Shown: positions 45,820-54,210 of the stretch, piece after piece
Position numbering within the stretch: position 1 is the first letter of the stretch
How the letters are laid out: every line of letters begins with the position of its first letter
Program-made: the position numbers and the translations under genes
Source of the DNA: Acinetobacter colistiniresistens
GTDB taxonomy: Bacteria > Pseudomonadota > Gammaproteobacteria > Pseudomonadales > Moraxellaceae
Assembly (NCBI RefSeq): GCF_024582815.1
Contig: NZ_CP102099.1
Coordinates: 3,534,001 to 3,598,000 of the forward strand
Length of the DNA stretch: 64,000 nt
Direction of reading: 5' to 3'
Notes under the pieces: generated by a model
Databases searched by the model: none
Seen by the model: the letters and a program-made list of their open reading frames with translations, nothing else
What the model was told of the DNA's origin: nothing

Positions 45820-47394
45820 TCACCCCCTACGCCAAAATTCATCTGTACGCCACGCAGCAAAGCCTGTGCGATCGGGTGTTACGCCACCAATTTGGCCAGA
45901 ATGTGCATCGAGTACATGGTTAAAACCCCAAATGAGCAAACCACCTTGCTCATGTTGAATATGCTGTGCTTCATGAATGAGAACTTTGCGTTTTTCCAAA
46001 TCAGGCTGTTGTAATGCTGAATGAACCAATTCAGTAAAACGTTCATTGTTAAATCGGGTTTTATTATTTGCCGCACCTGGCCCATCAATTTGCAAGACGG
46101 TTAATAAAAAAGGTCGTGAAACGTTTGAACCTGTACTAAATGCCCAATCCTGTTTTACAGCATCAGCAAAGGTGGCAGCTTCAACCTGTTTAACATTAAC
46201 GATAACACCCGCCTGAGCTGCATGCTGAGCAAAAACCAATGCAGCATTGCTATCTGGACCTGTATATAAATCAACCGCCAAACTATTGCTAAAACCAGCT
46301 TCTTTCAGCAACGCCTTCGCCTTATTTAAATCTTGCTTACGTTGCGCAATACTGTGGTCATATACAGGATCACTAAATGAATAGAGATCATTGGCAACGC
46401 GTCCTTGACCAGCTAAAGCCCGTTTAACCAAATCATCTCTATTGGCAATCAATCTAAAAGCTTGACGTACTCGAGGATCATTAAACGGTGCTTTGGAGGT
46501 ATTCATATCAAAAGATTGCCAAGCATCTGTTTCAGATGAGACGAGATTCAATCGTTTATTGGCTTGAATTAAAGAAATATGCTCGGCACTTACCCCTGAA
46601 GCAATGTCAATTTGACCAGATTGCAAAGCAGCAAGACGTCCTGTCTGATCTTTAAAATCAATGATTTCGATTGCATCAGCATAAGGCTTATTTTCTTTCC
46701 AATAGTTTTCAAAACGAACAAAGCGTGAACGTTGACCTGGCGTAAAACTGTCAAGCTTAAAGGGCCCAGCCCCGACCACATTTTTAACTGGGTCATAATC
46801 TGTAGGAACAATCCCTCCCCAACTCATCCATGCCTCAGGTAAAGCAACTAAGCCTTTTCCTTGAGCAAAAGGGATCTCAACGGTGTATTCATCGACCTTC
46901 TTAACTCCATCTCGTTGTAATGAATAAAGATAGGCAGCAAATGGAGAAGCAAGTTTAGGGTCCGTCAAACGGCGTAAGGAGAAAATAACATCATCCGCAG
47001 TAATCGTCTTACCATGATGAAATTCGAGTCCTTTTTTTAAGCGAATGGTCCATTTCGTCCCATCATTATTCGGCTCTGCAAATTCAGCAAGTGCGAGTTT
47101 AGGCTGGATATCTCTACCCCATTCCCATAATTTTGCATATAAAGGCCAACCTCTAAATGCACTAGACATACCAATAGGCTTGTGCGCATCTAAATTACCT
47201 GCTTGATTGCCGTTGATTACTCCAATTTTGATCACACCACCTTTTTTCGGAATATCATTCTGAGTATTGCTAGGATTAGCACTTTCAGAAGATGAAGAAT
47301 CAGTTTTAGAGCATCCTATCAGACTGATTGCAGCAACAGCGCCAACCCCCAATCCAGTTTGTTTAATGAGTTCTCGACGTGTAATTTTGTTCAT
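45820..47394 (-). CDS. Tat-exported solute-binding lipoprotein (SBP_bac_5 family), transporter subunit
   Basis: A 524-residue binding protein with a twin-arginine signal (T-R6-R7-E-L-I) ending in lipobox LIGC (Cys28). Family segments: KKGGVIKIGVINGNQAGN, YAKLWEWGRDIQPKLA, GLEFHHGKTITADDVIFS, VRQAFRLIANRDDLV. It is a close paralogue of 19497-21080. It precedes its permeases and double ATPase in the operon. The FMNH2 monooxygenase, aldolase and DszB-like desulfinase encoded upstream suggest that its ligand is an organosulfur compound rather than a peptide. Confidence 0.88.
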   Translation of the reverse strand: MNKITRRELIKQTGLGVGAVAAISLIGCSKTDSSSSESANPSNTQNDIPKKGGVIKIGVINGNQAGNLDAHKPIGMSSAFRGWPLYAKLWEWGRDIQPKLALAEFAEPNNDGTKWTIRLKKGLEFHHGKTITADDVIFSLRRLTDPKLASPFAAYLYSLQRDGVKKVDEYTVEIPFAQGKGLVALPEAWMSWGGIVPTDYDPVKNVVGAGPFKLDSFTPGQRSRFVRFENYWKENKPYADAIEIIDFKDQTGRLAALQSGQIDIASGVSAEHISLIQANKRLNLVSSETDAWQSFDMNTSKAPFNDPRVRQAFRLIANRDDLVKRALAGQGRVANDLYSFSDPVYDHSIAQRKQDLNKAKALLKEAGFSNSLAVDLYTGPDSNAALVFAQHAAQAGVIVNVKQVEAATFADAVKQDWAFSTGSNVSRPFLLTVLQIDGPGAANNKTRFNNERFTELVHSALQQPDLEKRKVLIHEAQHIQHEQGGLLIWGFNHVLDAHSGQIGGVTPDRTGFAAWRTDEFWRRG

Positions 47395-47404
47395 GTTTTC
47401 TCCC

Positions 47405-48598
47405 TTAAACGACGACTTCTTGATTCAAGAGAGAATCAATGGATGAATTTTTATTGAGCTTAGGTAACTCAAAACCATGATCGAGCGCTAATAACGGGAA
47501 CAATAAATCAGCTACACGATAAGCTTCTCCAATTAAAGGGAAACCAGATAAGATAAAGGCAGATACACCATAGCTCTCGTATTCTTTAATCCGTTCAGCA
47601 ATATTTTCAGCACTGCCGACCAAGGCAGTACCTGCTGCCGGGTTTAAAATATCAAAACCAAATAAAGATGGCCCAGTCCAAACATTAGGATAAATTTCAA
47701 AATCTTTAGCACGAGGTAATACTCCATGGCGGAGCAATGTCAGATTTCTTTGAACGATCGGATTTGGACTTTGATAACTCTCAAAAGTTTCATGAGGAGG
47801 AAGCTGTCGTTTAACCGCTTCGATTGCATAATTGACATCAATTTTGTCGAGTAATGACTGAGCATACTGCCAAGCCTCTTCTTCTGTTTCTCGAACAATA
47901 ATTTGTAATCGAGTACCAAACTCTAAACTGCGCCCAATTTTTGCAGCCTCAGCCGCAACTTTGCCAAACTTTTCTCCGAGCAACGGTGGGGTATTTGCAA
48001 AACTTAAGTACACGTCGAGTAACTCGACAGAATGCTGAACACCTTTGGCAGAAGTTCCAGCTCCCCACAATGGAACACCCTGCTTTTGAGTTGGACCACG
48101 CCATTTGGACATAGGCGATCCACCTTCTAGACGTGGGGCAATTTGAATAAATTCGCCCTCAAATCCAGACCGATCACCTAAATAGTTTTGCTGAAATGCT
48201 GTCCAGTATTCTTTGCTAAAGTCATAACGCTTATCATGCGTATAGTGAATACCTAAAGCGGCTAAACCCTGATCACTTCCATTGACGACATTAAATAACA
48301 AACGTCCTTTAGAAAATGCATCAAACGTTTGCGCATATTTTGCCAATACTGCTGGCTGGACTTCTCCAGGATGTTGGGCAACCAGAAACTTTAACCGTTC
48401 AGTAAATGGAATTAAACTTGCAGCAACAGCAAGTGTTTCATACTCGCTGGTACCCATAAGTGAACCGTAAAAACCAAGTCGATCCGCAGTAATCGCAATC
48501 TGTTGCAAGTGTTCATAATCGGTATCCCACCGCCCAGATTCCAACCAAGGATATGGCCCATCGGGAGCAGTGAGATACCATAAAAGTTTTACAGCCAT
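47405..48598 (-). CDS. LLM-class FMNH2-dependent monooxygenase (SsuD/DszA-like)
   Basis: A 397-residue luciferase-like monooxygenase: LLWYLTAPDGPYPWLESG at the start, LIPFTERLKFLVAQHPGEVQ, GRLLFNVVNGSDQGL, VPLWGAGTSAKGVQHSVEL, ALVGSAENIAERIKEYESYG and FILSGFPLIGEAYRVADLLFP. It is distinct from the two other family members in this window. In the Dsz pathway the equivalent enzyme (DszA) opens a sulfone to a sulfinate, the substrate of DszB; gene order next to a DszB-like gene fits this. The exact substrate is not predictable. Confidence 0.86.
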   Translation of the reverse strand: MAVKLLWYLTAPDGPYPWLESGRWDTDYEHLQQIAITADRLGFYGSLMGTSEYETLAVAASLIPFTERLKFLVAQHPGEVQPAVLAKYAQTFDAFSKGRLLFNVVNGSDQGLAALGIHYTHDKRYDFSKEYWTAFQQNYLGDRSGFEGEFIQIAPRLEGGSPMSKWRGPTQKQGVPLWGAGTSAKGVQHSVELLDVYLSFANTPPLLGEKFGKVAAEAAKIGRSLEFGTRLQIIVRETEEEAWQYAQSLLDKIDVNYAIEAVKRQLPPHETFESYQSPNPIVQRNLTLLRHGVLPRAKDFEIYPNVWTGPSLFGFDILNPAAGTALVGSAENIAERIKEYESYGVSAFILSGFPLIGEAYRVADLLFPLLALDHGFELPKLNKNSSIDSLLNQEVVV

Positions 48599-48631
48599 AG
48601 TATTCTCTATATTTATATTTGAATCAGATTT

Positions 48632-49342
48632 CTAATGAAGTGGAAGTAATCCAAGCGACTTCGCTTTATCGGTTAAACCACTCATTCGCCACTGCTGCTG
48701 TAAAACACCCTGTCCGTATTCACGGCTTCCCCCAGCTAATTCAGCCAGTAGCTGAATCTGTGCACCTTCCTCAAGTAACAAGATAAATTCAGCTGTTTCT
48801 TGTAATCCCTGACGTCCCCATACGGTTGCACCACCGTTGGCTTCTAAAATTGCTCGATGTTCGATATCAACTTTGAGTTGATCTAAAATGAAATCGACTT
48901 CTGCCTGACGGCGATCAATATAAATTGGTAGTTCTTTAAATAAATGAAAGCGCTGAACAGGCACATAACGAATCGGTAAGGTACGATGGGTTTGCGCCCA
49001 AGCCCCTAAATTCGGCGCGTGTACATGAGATATTGTGGTGACATCTGCATGCTCGCGAAAAAGTTTGTTATAGCGCCCGCCTGCATTTTTTCTTCCCAAT
49101 AAAACTTCACCATCAATGGTCTCCACAAGTACTTTGCTTTTTTGATCTTTAGACCACGGTCCTGCATAGTTAAAAGTGACTAAGGTATTATCAGGTCCAC
49201 GTTCAACAAAATTAACCGTTCCATTTGCCGTGATTGTTCTTGTTTCACGGAACACTTCAAAAGCAAATTCAGCTTTTTCACGGTTCGATTCGATAAAATC
49301 ATTAAGTTCAGGAGACAGTGGGGTTTGAATAAGTGTTGTCAT
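48632..49342 (-). CDS. Class II aldolase/adducin-domain protein
   Basis: A 236-residue protein of the class II aldolase/adducin N-terminal family. The zinc-site pattern is visible as HVHAPNLGAWAQTHRTLPI, with a further His in GPWSKDQ...REHADVTTISHVH and EHRAILEANGGATVWGRQGL near the C-terminus. Family members are aldolases, epimerases or decarboxylases acting on sugar phosphates or similar hydroxy-oxo compounds. It sits between the DszB-like and monooxygenase genes, 13 and 33 bp away, so it must act in the same pathway, perhaps on the carbon product after C-S cleavage. No published counterpart in Dsz operons is known to me. Confidence 0.8.
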   Translation of the reverse strand: MTTLIQTPLSPELNDFIESNREKAEFAFEVFRETRTITANGTVNFVERGPDNTLVTFNYAGPWSKDQKSKVLVETIDGEVLLGRKNAGGRYNKLFREHADVTTISHVHAPNLGAWAQTHRTLPIRYVPVQRFHLFKELPIYIDRRQAEVDFILDQLKVDIEHRAILEANGGATVWGRQGLQETAEFILLLEEGAQIQLLAELAGGSREYGQGVLQQQWRMSGLTDKAKSLGLLPLH

Positions 49343-49355
49343 GATTAATACCCTA

Positions 49356-50417
49356 TTAAAATTGTTTATTTTGGCGACGTTTTAAAACTTCGAGCAAAGG
49401 ACGGTGATCAACCCAAGTATCAAGATCGATATCGCGCTCGAGAAAACCGTGTAACCAAAGGAAATCTTTTTGTTGTCTTAGAAGCTCTAAGCGCTCTTCA
49501 CTTAATGATGGATGTAACGATTTATGAAAGTTATTACGGTAGGCCGTTGCGACACTCTCTGCACCTGCAATCGTTTCGTCTTCAAGAATAACCAGCACTT
49601 CATCTAAATGATCTTGCGCCCAATCTGCGGTATCAAACAGCTCTTCCAGAAAATCAACGACGACCTCAAAGTGATCTTTTAACAAATCTTCATGTACGGT
49701 AATTGGACGAGGCGTACCATTGTTTACACGGGAGCTCACATCTTCAAATTGATCCAGATCAATCCCAACTTTTAACCCGCGTTTCGTCGCAGCTTCGACA
49801 GCAGATGCGCCTTTAACATAAACAGCATCAACTTCACCAGTGATTAATGCATCTAATCCAGACCAATAGGTACTTGCATCACGTTGTTGTGTATTCGATT
49901 CTGCTCGTTCAGGGACTTCAATAAAATCCACATCACGGAAGGTTAAATTTGCGAGTTGCAAAGCACCTCGAATACCCTGTAAAGACATCGCTCTAAAAAT
50001 GCTACCTGCCCGTTTGTCTGCATATTCAGGTAAAGCAACTTTTACATTTTTTAAATGCTCCGGTTTGCTGATTTCAGAATCAGGGCGAACAATGATCACT
50101 TGCCATTCATCAATCCATGTCAAACCAATGAGTCGACTTGGCGCACCTTCAGAACGAGCAGCTAATGCTGGAACATTTCCACCTTCACGAAACAATGCTG
50201 GCAGTTGATGGTCAAAATGATGAACAGAGAGACCTTTACGGGCATCTTGTAAAACAGCAACATCAATACCATGCTGTTCAAACTTTTCGATCAGTGTCCC
50301 ACGTTTTAGTGAGATGCCTGTTGCCGTTGGGACTGGACATCGAGTGACCCAGATTTCAGATAAAGTGCTTTTTACAAATTCTTTAGAATTTTCTTTTTTA
50401 TCGATAACAAGTGACAT
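49356..50417 (-). CDS. DszB-like sulfinate desulfinase (intact paralogue)
   Basis: A 353-residue protein, the intact counterpart of the interrupted gene at 35641. It has the DszB landmarks: Cys27 in TRCPVPTATG, His67 in VHHFDHQLP, Arg77-Glu-Gly-Gly in FREGGNVPAL, with a His-to-Arg distance of 10 as in DszB. No signal peptide is visible, so it is probably a cytoplasmic hydrolase releasing sulfite from an organic sulfinate. It is the first gene of the operon that continues with aldolase, monooxygenase, the ABC importer and the dszC-like gene, and has a sigma-54 promoter. Annotation pipelines would likely call it ABC substrate-binding. Confidence 0.85.
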   Translation of the reverse strand: MSLVIDKKENSKEFVKSTLSEIWVTRCPVPTATGISLKRGTLIEKFEQHGIDVAVLQDARKGLSVHHFDHQLPALFREGGNVPALAARSEGAPSRLIGLTWIDEWQVIIVRPDSEISKPEHLKNVKVALPEYADKRAGSIFRAMSLQGIRGALQLANLTFRDVDFIEVPERAESNTQQRDASTYWSGLDALITGEVDAVYVKGASAVEAATKRGLKVGIDLDQFEDVSSRVNNGTPRPITVHEDLLKDHFEVVVDFLEELFDTADWAQDHLDEVLVILEDETIAGAESVATAYRNNFHKSLHPSLSEERLELLRQQKDFLWLHGFLERDIDLDTWVDHRPLLEVLKRRQNKQF

Positions 50418-50460
50418 AGGTATTCCTTAGGATATTTCCAATTTCATATCACTTGTATTG

Positions 50461-50477
50461 AGCAGCTTTTGTGCCAA
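50461..50477 (-). promoter_or_regulatory. Sigma-54 promoter of the dszB-like operon
   Basis: TTGGCACAAAAGCTGCT has a full TGGCAC -24 box and a correctly spaced -12 GC. The -12 lies ~45 bp before the start at 50417. Confidence 0.85.
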
Positions 50478-50557
50478 CATTAATTATTTATAATTTTCAA
50501 TATCTTATTAAAAATCAAAATCAAGTTATTGTTTATATTTCATCATTTTTTAAATCA

Positions 50558-50575
50558 GTGTTGTTTTCACAACAC
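50558..50575. promoter_or_regulatory. Putative enhancer site of the dszB-like operon
   Basis: GTGTTG-TTTTCA-CAACAC has perfect arms, ~90 bp upstream of the -24 element. Confidence 0.7.
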
Positions 50576-50690
50576 CTAATAAAGAACTGACTTGGCTTAA
50601 TCATTTTTTAAAATTAGAAATCTATTCTTTGTATATATACCTTAATTTATTATGTGTAATATATTAAACAAAATAAGTTGAGTATATTAC

Positions 50691-51611
50691 ATGAAAATAT
50701 CCTTACTCATATCCTCACTACCTACACAGAATACAACCACTCGTATGAGAGTCTGGCGATCTGTCAAAGCAAGCGGCGCAGCGATTCTAAGAGATGGTGT
50801 CTATTTACTTCCTGTTTCCCATAGTGCAAAGCTTGACCCTATTGCTAATGATGTTATTTCAGAACAAGGAACGGCTTATATCTTTCATGCAGAGCAACCT
50901 ACCAATCTTGAATTAGCTGCTTTGTTCAGCCGAAAAGAAGAATACGACGCTCTCTATAAACAACTCTCTGAGTTAAGGGATAGACAGACCAAAGATGAAA
51001 AGAAAGAGCTGCTCAAGCAAATCCGTAAATTAAGAAAAAGTATCGATGCACTTATAGAAATTGACTATTACCCTGATGAAACTCAAGCACAGGTTTTAAA
51101 GGAACTTTCCGGTTTAGAACTTTCAATTGCTCGTCTTGGTGAAGTAAATGAGCCTCAAGCAATACAAGCTCATATCCAACTGCTCGATAAAAATTGTTAT
51201 CAAAACAGAACTTGGGCAACTCGTAAAAAACCTTGGATTGATCGTCTAGCCTCTGCATGGCTAATCAAGACTTTTATAGATACCTCAGCAACATTTATTT
51301 GGTTAGAAACCCCAAGTGACTGCCCAAAAGCAGCATTAGGATTCGATTTTGATGGTGCAACTTTTAGCCACGTCAATCACTGGGTAACCTTCGAAGTTCT
51401 TTTACACAGTTTTAATTTAGAAACACCTGCATTAAAGAGACTCGCTGAAATTGTTCATTACCTAGATGTAGGGGGAATTGAGCCTCCTGAAGCGATCGGT
51501 ATTGAAAAAGTTATTCAAGGTATTCGAAGTCAGATAAATGATGATGATCAGCTATTTGCATTATCGAATCAGATTTTCGATGGTTTATATGCCACCCTAG
51601 CAAGAGAATAA
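50691..51611 (+). CDS. chrB: Chromate resistance protein ChrB
   Basis: A 306-residue ChrB. The N-terminal ~140 residues have MRVWRSVKASGAAILRDGVYLLP followed by a charged coiled coil (landmarks VWRSVKASGAAILRDGVY and DRQTKDEKKELLKQIRKL); the C-terminal ~140 residues are the ChrB domain (WATRKKPWIDRLASAWLI, FDFDGATFSHVNHWVTFE, EIVHYLDVGG). In other bacteria ChrB is a chromate-responsive regulator of chrA. It is two bases upstream of chrA. The gene is divergent from the dszB-like operon and has no sigma-54 site of its own. Confidence 0.9.
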   Translation: MKISLLISSLPTQNTTTRMRVWRSVKASGAAILRDGVYLLPVSHSAKLDPIANDVISEQGTAYIFHAEQPTNLELAALFSRKEEYDALYKQLSELRDRQTKDEKKELLKQIRKLRKSIDALIEIDYYPDETQAQVLKELSGLELSIARLGEVNEPQAIQAHIQLLDKNCYQNRTWATRKKPWIDRLASAWLIKTFIDTSATFIWLETPSDCPKAALGFDFDGATFSHVNHWVTFEVLLHSFNLETPALKRLAEIVHYLDVGGIEPPEAIGIEKVIQGIRSQINDDDQLFALSNQIFDGLYATLARE

Positions 51612-51613
51612 TC

Positions 51614-52987
51614 ATGAAACAAGAACTTGTTATACAACCAGAACAAGAGATACAGTCAGTTTCATTTTGGCAAGCATTCTTATTCTGGCTTAAATTGGGA
51701 TTCATTAGTTTTGGTGGGCCAGCAGGACAAATTGCTGTCATGCATCAAGAACTGGTTGAACAAAAACGTTGGATCTCTGAAAAACGTTTTTTACATGCGC
51801 TCAACTACTGTATGTTATTACCAGGACCTGAAGCACAACAATTAGCAACCTATATCGGTTGGTTAATGCACAGGACTATAGGGGGTATTGTGGCAGGGGT
51901 CTTATTCGTTTTACCCTCATTATTTATCCTAATCGCACTCTCATGGGTCTATGTAAAGTTTGGTGATGTGCCGATCATTGCTGGACTCTTTTATGGAATC
52001 AAACCTGCTGTTGTTGCAATTGTCTTTCATGCAACATATCGAATTGGTAGCCGATCATTAAAGAATAAGTTTTTATGGACCATCGCTGCTCTTGCATTTG
52101 CTGCTATCTTTTTCTTTAACCTCCCTTTCCCCTTAATTGTTCTAAGTGCTGCAATCATTGGATACTTAGCAAGTAAAAAGTATCCAAACTTTTTTACGGG
52201 TGGAGGTTCTCATCAGCAAGGTAAAAAGGATTATGGTCCTGCATTCATTGATGATGATACCCCAACCCCAGAACATGCCATGTTTAGTTGGAAGCACTTA
52301 GGAAAAATCTTATTTATCGGTGCAACTTTATGGTTTACACCAATTGTAGGTCTAACTCTGACCTTGGGATGGGATCATGCCTATACACAAATGGCTTGGT
52401 TCTTTACCAAAGCAGCGCTGTTAACCTTCGGTGGGGCTTATGCGGTACTGCCTTATGTGTATCAAGGTGCTGTAGATTTTTATGGCTGGTTGAGCCCAAC
52501 ACAAATGATCGACGGCCTAGCACTTGGTGAAAGTACCCCTGGCCCACTGATTATGGTGGTTGCCTTTGTAGGATTCCTAGGTGGTTTTAATCATACATTA
52601 TTGGGAAGTGATCATGCATTTTTAGCTGGTGCTTTAGGTGCCATCATTGTGACTTGGTTTACATTCCTTTTTTCTTTCATATTTATTCTAGCTGGCGCCC
52701 CAGTGATTGAAACAACGCATAACGAGTTAAAATTTACTGCACCATTAACAGCAATTACTGCTGCGGTAGTGGGTGTAATTTTAAATCTCGCACTTTTCTT
52801 CAGTTATCACGTTTTATGGCCTAGTGGATTCAACCATCCCTTCAACTATGAAGTAGCATCGATTGCCATTGCAGCATTCATCGCCTTATTCCATTTTGAA
52901 GTTAAAGTCATGTATGTAATTTTTGCTTCTGCCTTCTGTGGCTTGATCTTGTATATAAGTCCGATAAGCTCAATGTTTTCATCTTGA
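51614..52987 (+). CDS. chrA: Chromate transporter ChrA
   Basis: A 457-residue long-chain CHR-family transporter with two homologous membrane halves. Half 1: LKLGFISFGGPAGQIAVMH, LLPGPEAQQLATYIGWL. Half 2: FFTKAALLTFGGAYAVLPYV, LALGESTPGPLIMVVAFVGF. ChrA expels chromate, which enters cells through sulfate permeases. Placement next to a sulfur-starvation island is functionally sensible because starved cells raise sulfate/chromate uptake. A terminator follows at 53078. Confidence 0.92.
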   Translation: MKQELVIQPEQEIQSVSFWQAFLFWLKLGFISFGGPAGQIAVMHQELVEQKRWISEKRFLHALNYCMLLPGPEAQQLATYIGWLMHRTIGGIVAGVLFVLPSLFILIALSWVYVKFGDVPIIAGLFYGIKPAVVAIVFHATYRIGSRSLKNKFLWTIAALAFAAIFFFNLPFPLIVLSAAIIGYLASKKYPNFFTGGGSHQQGKKDYGPAFIDDDTPTPEHAMFSWKHLGKILFIGATLWFTPIVGLTLTLGWDHAYTQMAWFFTKAALLTFGGAYAVLPYVYQGAVDFYGWLSPTQMIDGLALGESTPGPLIMVVAFVGFLGGFNHTLLGSDHAFLAGALGAIIVTWFTFLFSFIFILAGAPVIETTHNELKFTAPLTAITAAVVGVILNLALFFSYHVLWPSGFNHPFNYEVASIAIAAFIALFHFEVKVMYVIFASAFCGLILYISPISSMFSS

Positions 52988-53077
52988 ATAGAAAAGAAAG
53001 TGTTTCTATTTATGGTACTCACAATGTCCAGTATCAGTATTTGTCACACATCCTGATGGATCTGTAAAGTCTAATCT

Positions 53078-53114
53078 AAAAGCCTTTAATTATTGAAATT
53101 AAAGGCTTTTAATA
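53078..53114 (+). terminator. Terminator after chrA
   Basis: AAAAGCCTTTAAT pairs with ATTAAAGGCTTTT around a 7-base loop. Confidence 0.75.
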
Positions 53115-53497
53115 CCAATTCAAATGATTTCGAATAATATTTTGGTGCAGATGAAGGGAATTTTTGCTCTTAGTCTGAATTGCAATGACAGGAACCAAAG
53201 CTGGTCTTCGGTGCAACATGAGAGTGGCGTAACACTGCAGCCAGAATTCGGATATGGTCGACGCCTGTAATACTAAAATAAATGAATCTAATTCACCCAG
53301 ATTTACCTAAAGATCAACTCACATCTATATAAGAACTCAAACACCTTGTTTAAATTTTAATTGATATGTGTAAACTAAAATTAGAAAAATATCTACAAGC
53401 ATCTGGAATCTTTTAAAAAATCATTTAGGTTTATGAGCAATAATTAATCGCAAGAATAAATTAAATTTATTTTTAACTTTGTTCAAGGCAATTCAAA
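53115..53497. other. Gene-poor stretch with a possible gene remnant
   Basis: A 39-codon frame at 53151-53270 (starting MKGIFALSLNCNDRNQSW) is the only notable item. It has no clear ribosome binding site and may be the remains of a longer gene. Confidence 0.3.
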
Positions 53498-53782
53498 TCA
53501 ACACTCACAAGTACCAAACATATTATAAATAAAATGCATGGGAGCACATTCAAGATAGACATCAACATTTAGTACTTTAAATATCTCTCCACCACTTAAA
53601 ACCGTAATAAGATTTCCACGCTTACTTAAAACGACACCTCTCACAATATTCATTTCAACTTTTTCAAAATAACGATTGATATAATTTTTATTTTTATAAA
53701 AATAAACCTTCTGTCCAGCCTTAATCACTTTAGGGTTTACTTTTTGATATAAACCACATTCTTTACAAACCCACTTTTCCAT
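53498..53782 (-). CDS. Small hypothetical protein with CxxC motif
   Basis: A 94-residue protein, not recognised. It begins with a zinc-ribbon-like CKECG motif (residues 6-10), and ends with CEC. A central SH3-like stretch (VRGVVLSKRGNLITVLSGGEIFKV) resembles small beta-barrel folds. The four cysteines could bind a metal, but Cys67 lies in an unlikely place for a classical rubredoxin. No strong ribosome binding site is seen, so the confidence is moderate. Confidence 0.5.
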   Translation of the reverse strand: MEKWVCKECGLYQKVNPKVIKAGQKVYFYKNKNYINRYFEKVEMNIVRGVVLSKRGNLITVLSGGEIFKVLNVDVYLECAPMHFIYNMFGTCEC

Positions 53783-54210
53783 TATTGCATCTCGAAATTT
53801 AGACTATGAATTTCTGAACGGCGCTAATGTGTGTGACCCAAAGTAATAGACCCAATTTTAGATTAGGTCTATTCCACATTGCTTTGATTTATATTATGTA
53901 TAAGTCAAATAAATGGATATCGTCGAGAGATATGAAAGATGTAGTACAACAATGATTTCAATGTAGGGGAATAACTACAAGCCTGCGATATTGATTAATA
54001 ATTAAATTATTATTTTTATAATTTTATTTGTCATCCATCCCCTACAAACATTTACAGCTTGGATTCAAAATAAAAGCTTGAATCTGACAAATTAATTATC
54101 TACTTCCGATAAATAAAATATAACATTTCTAATACTATTCACTCCAAAATTAAAAGCCATAACCAAGTGAGTTATTGACTCATTGTTTATATTTATTTGG
54201 AAGTCTGATC
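53783..54210. other. Intergenic stretch, very A/T-rich, nothing recognised
   Basis: No coding frame or repeat of note was seen. Confidence 0.4.

Noticed and set aside
53151..53270. 39-codon frame MKGIFALSLNCNDRNQSW...
   Set aside because: Too short, no ribosome binding site and no recognised family; at most a gene remnant.
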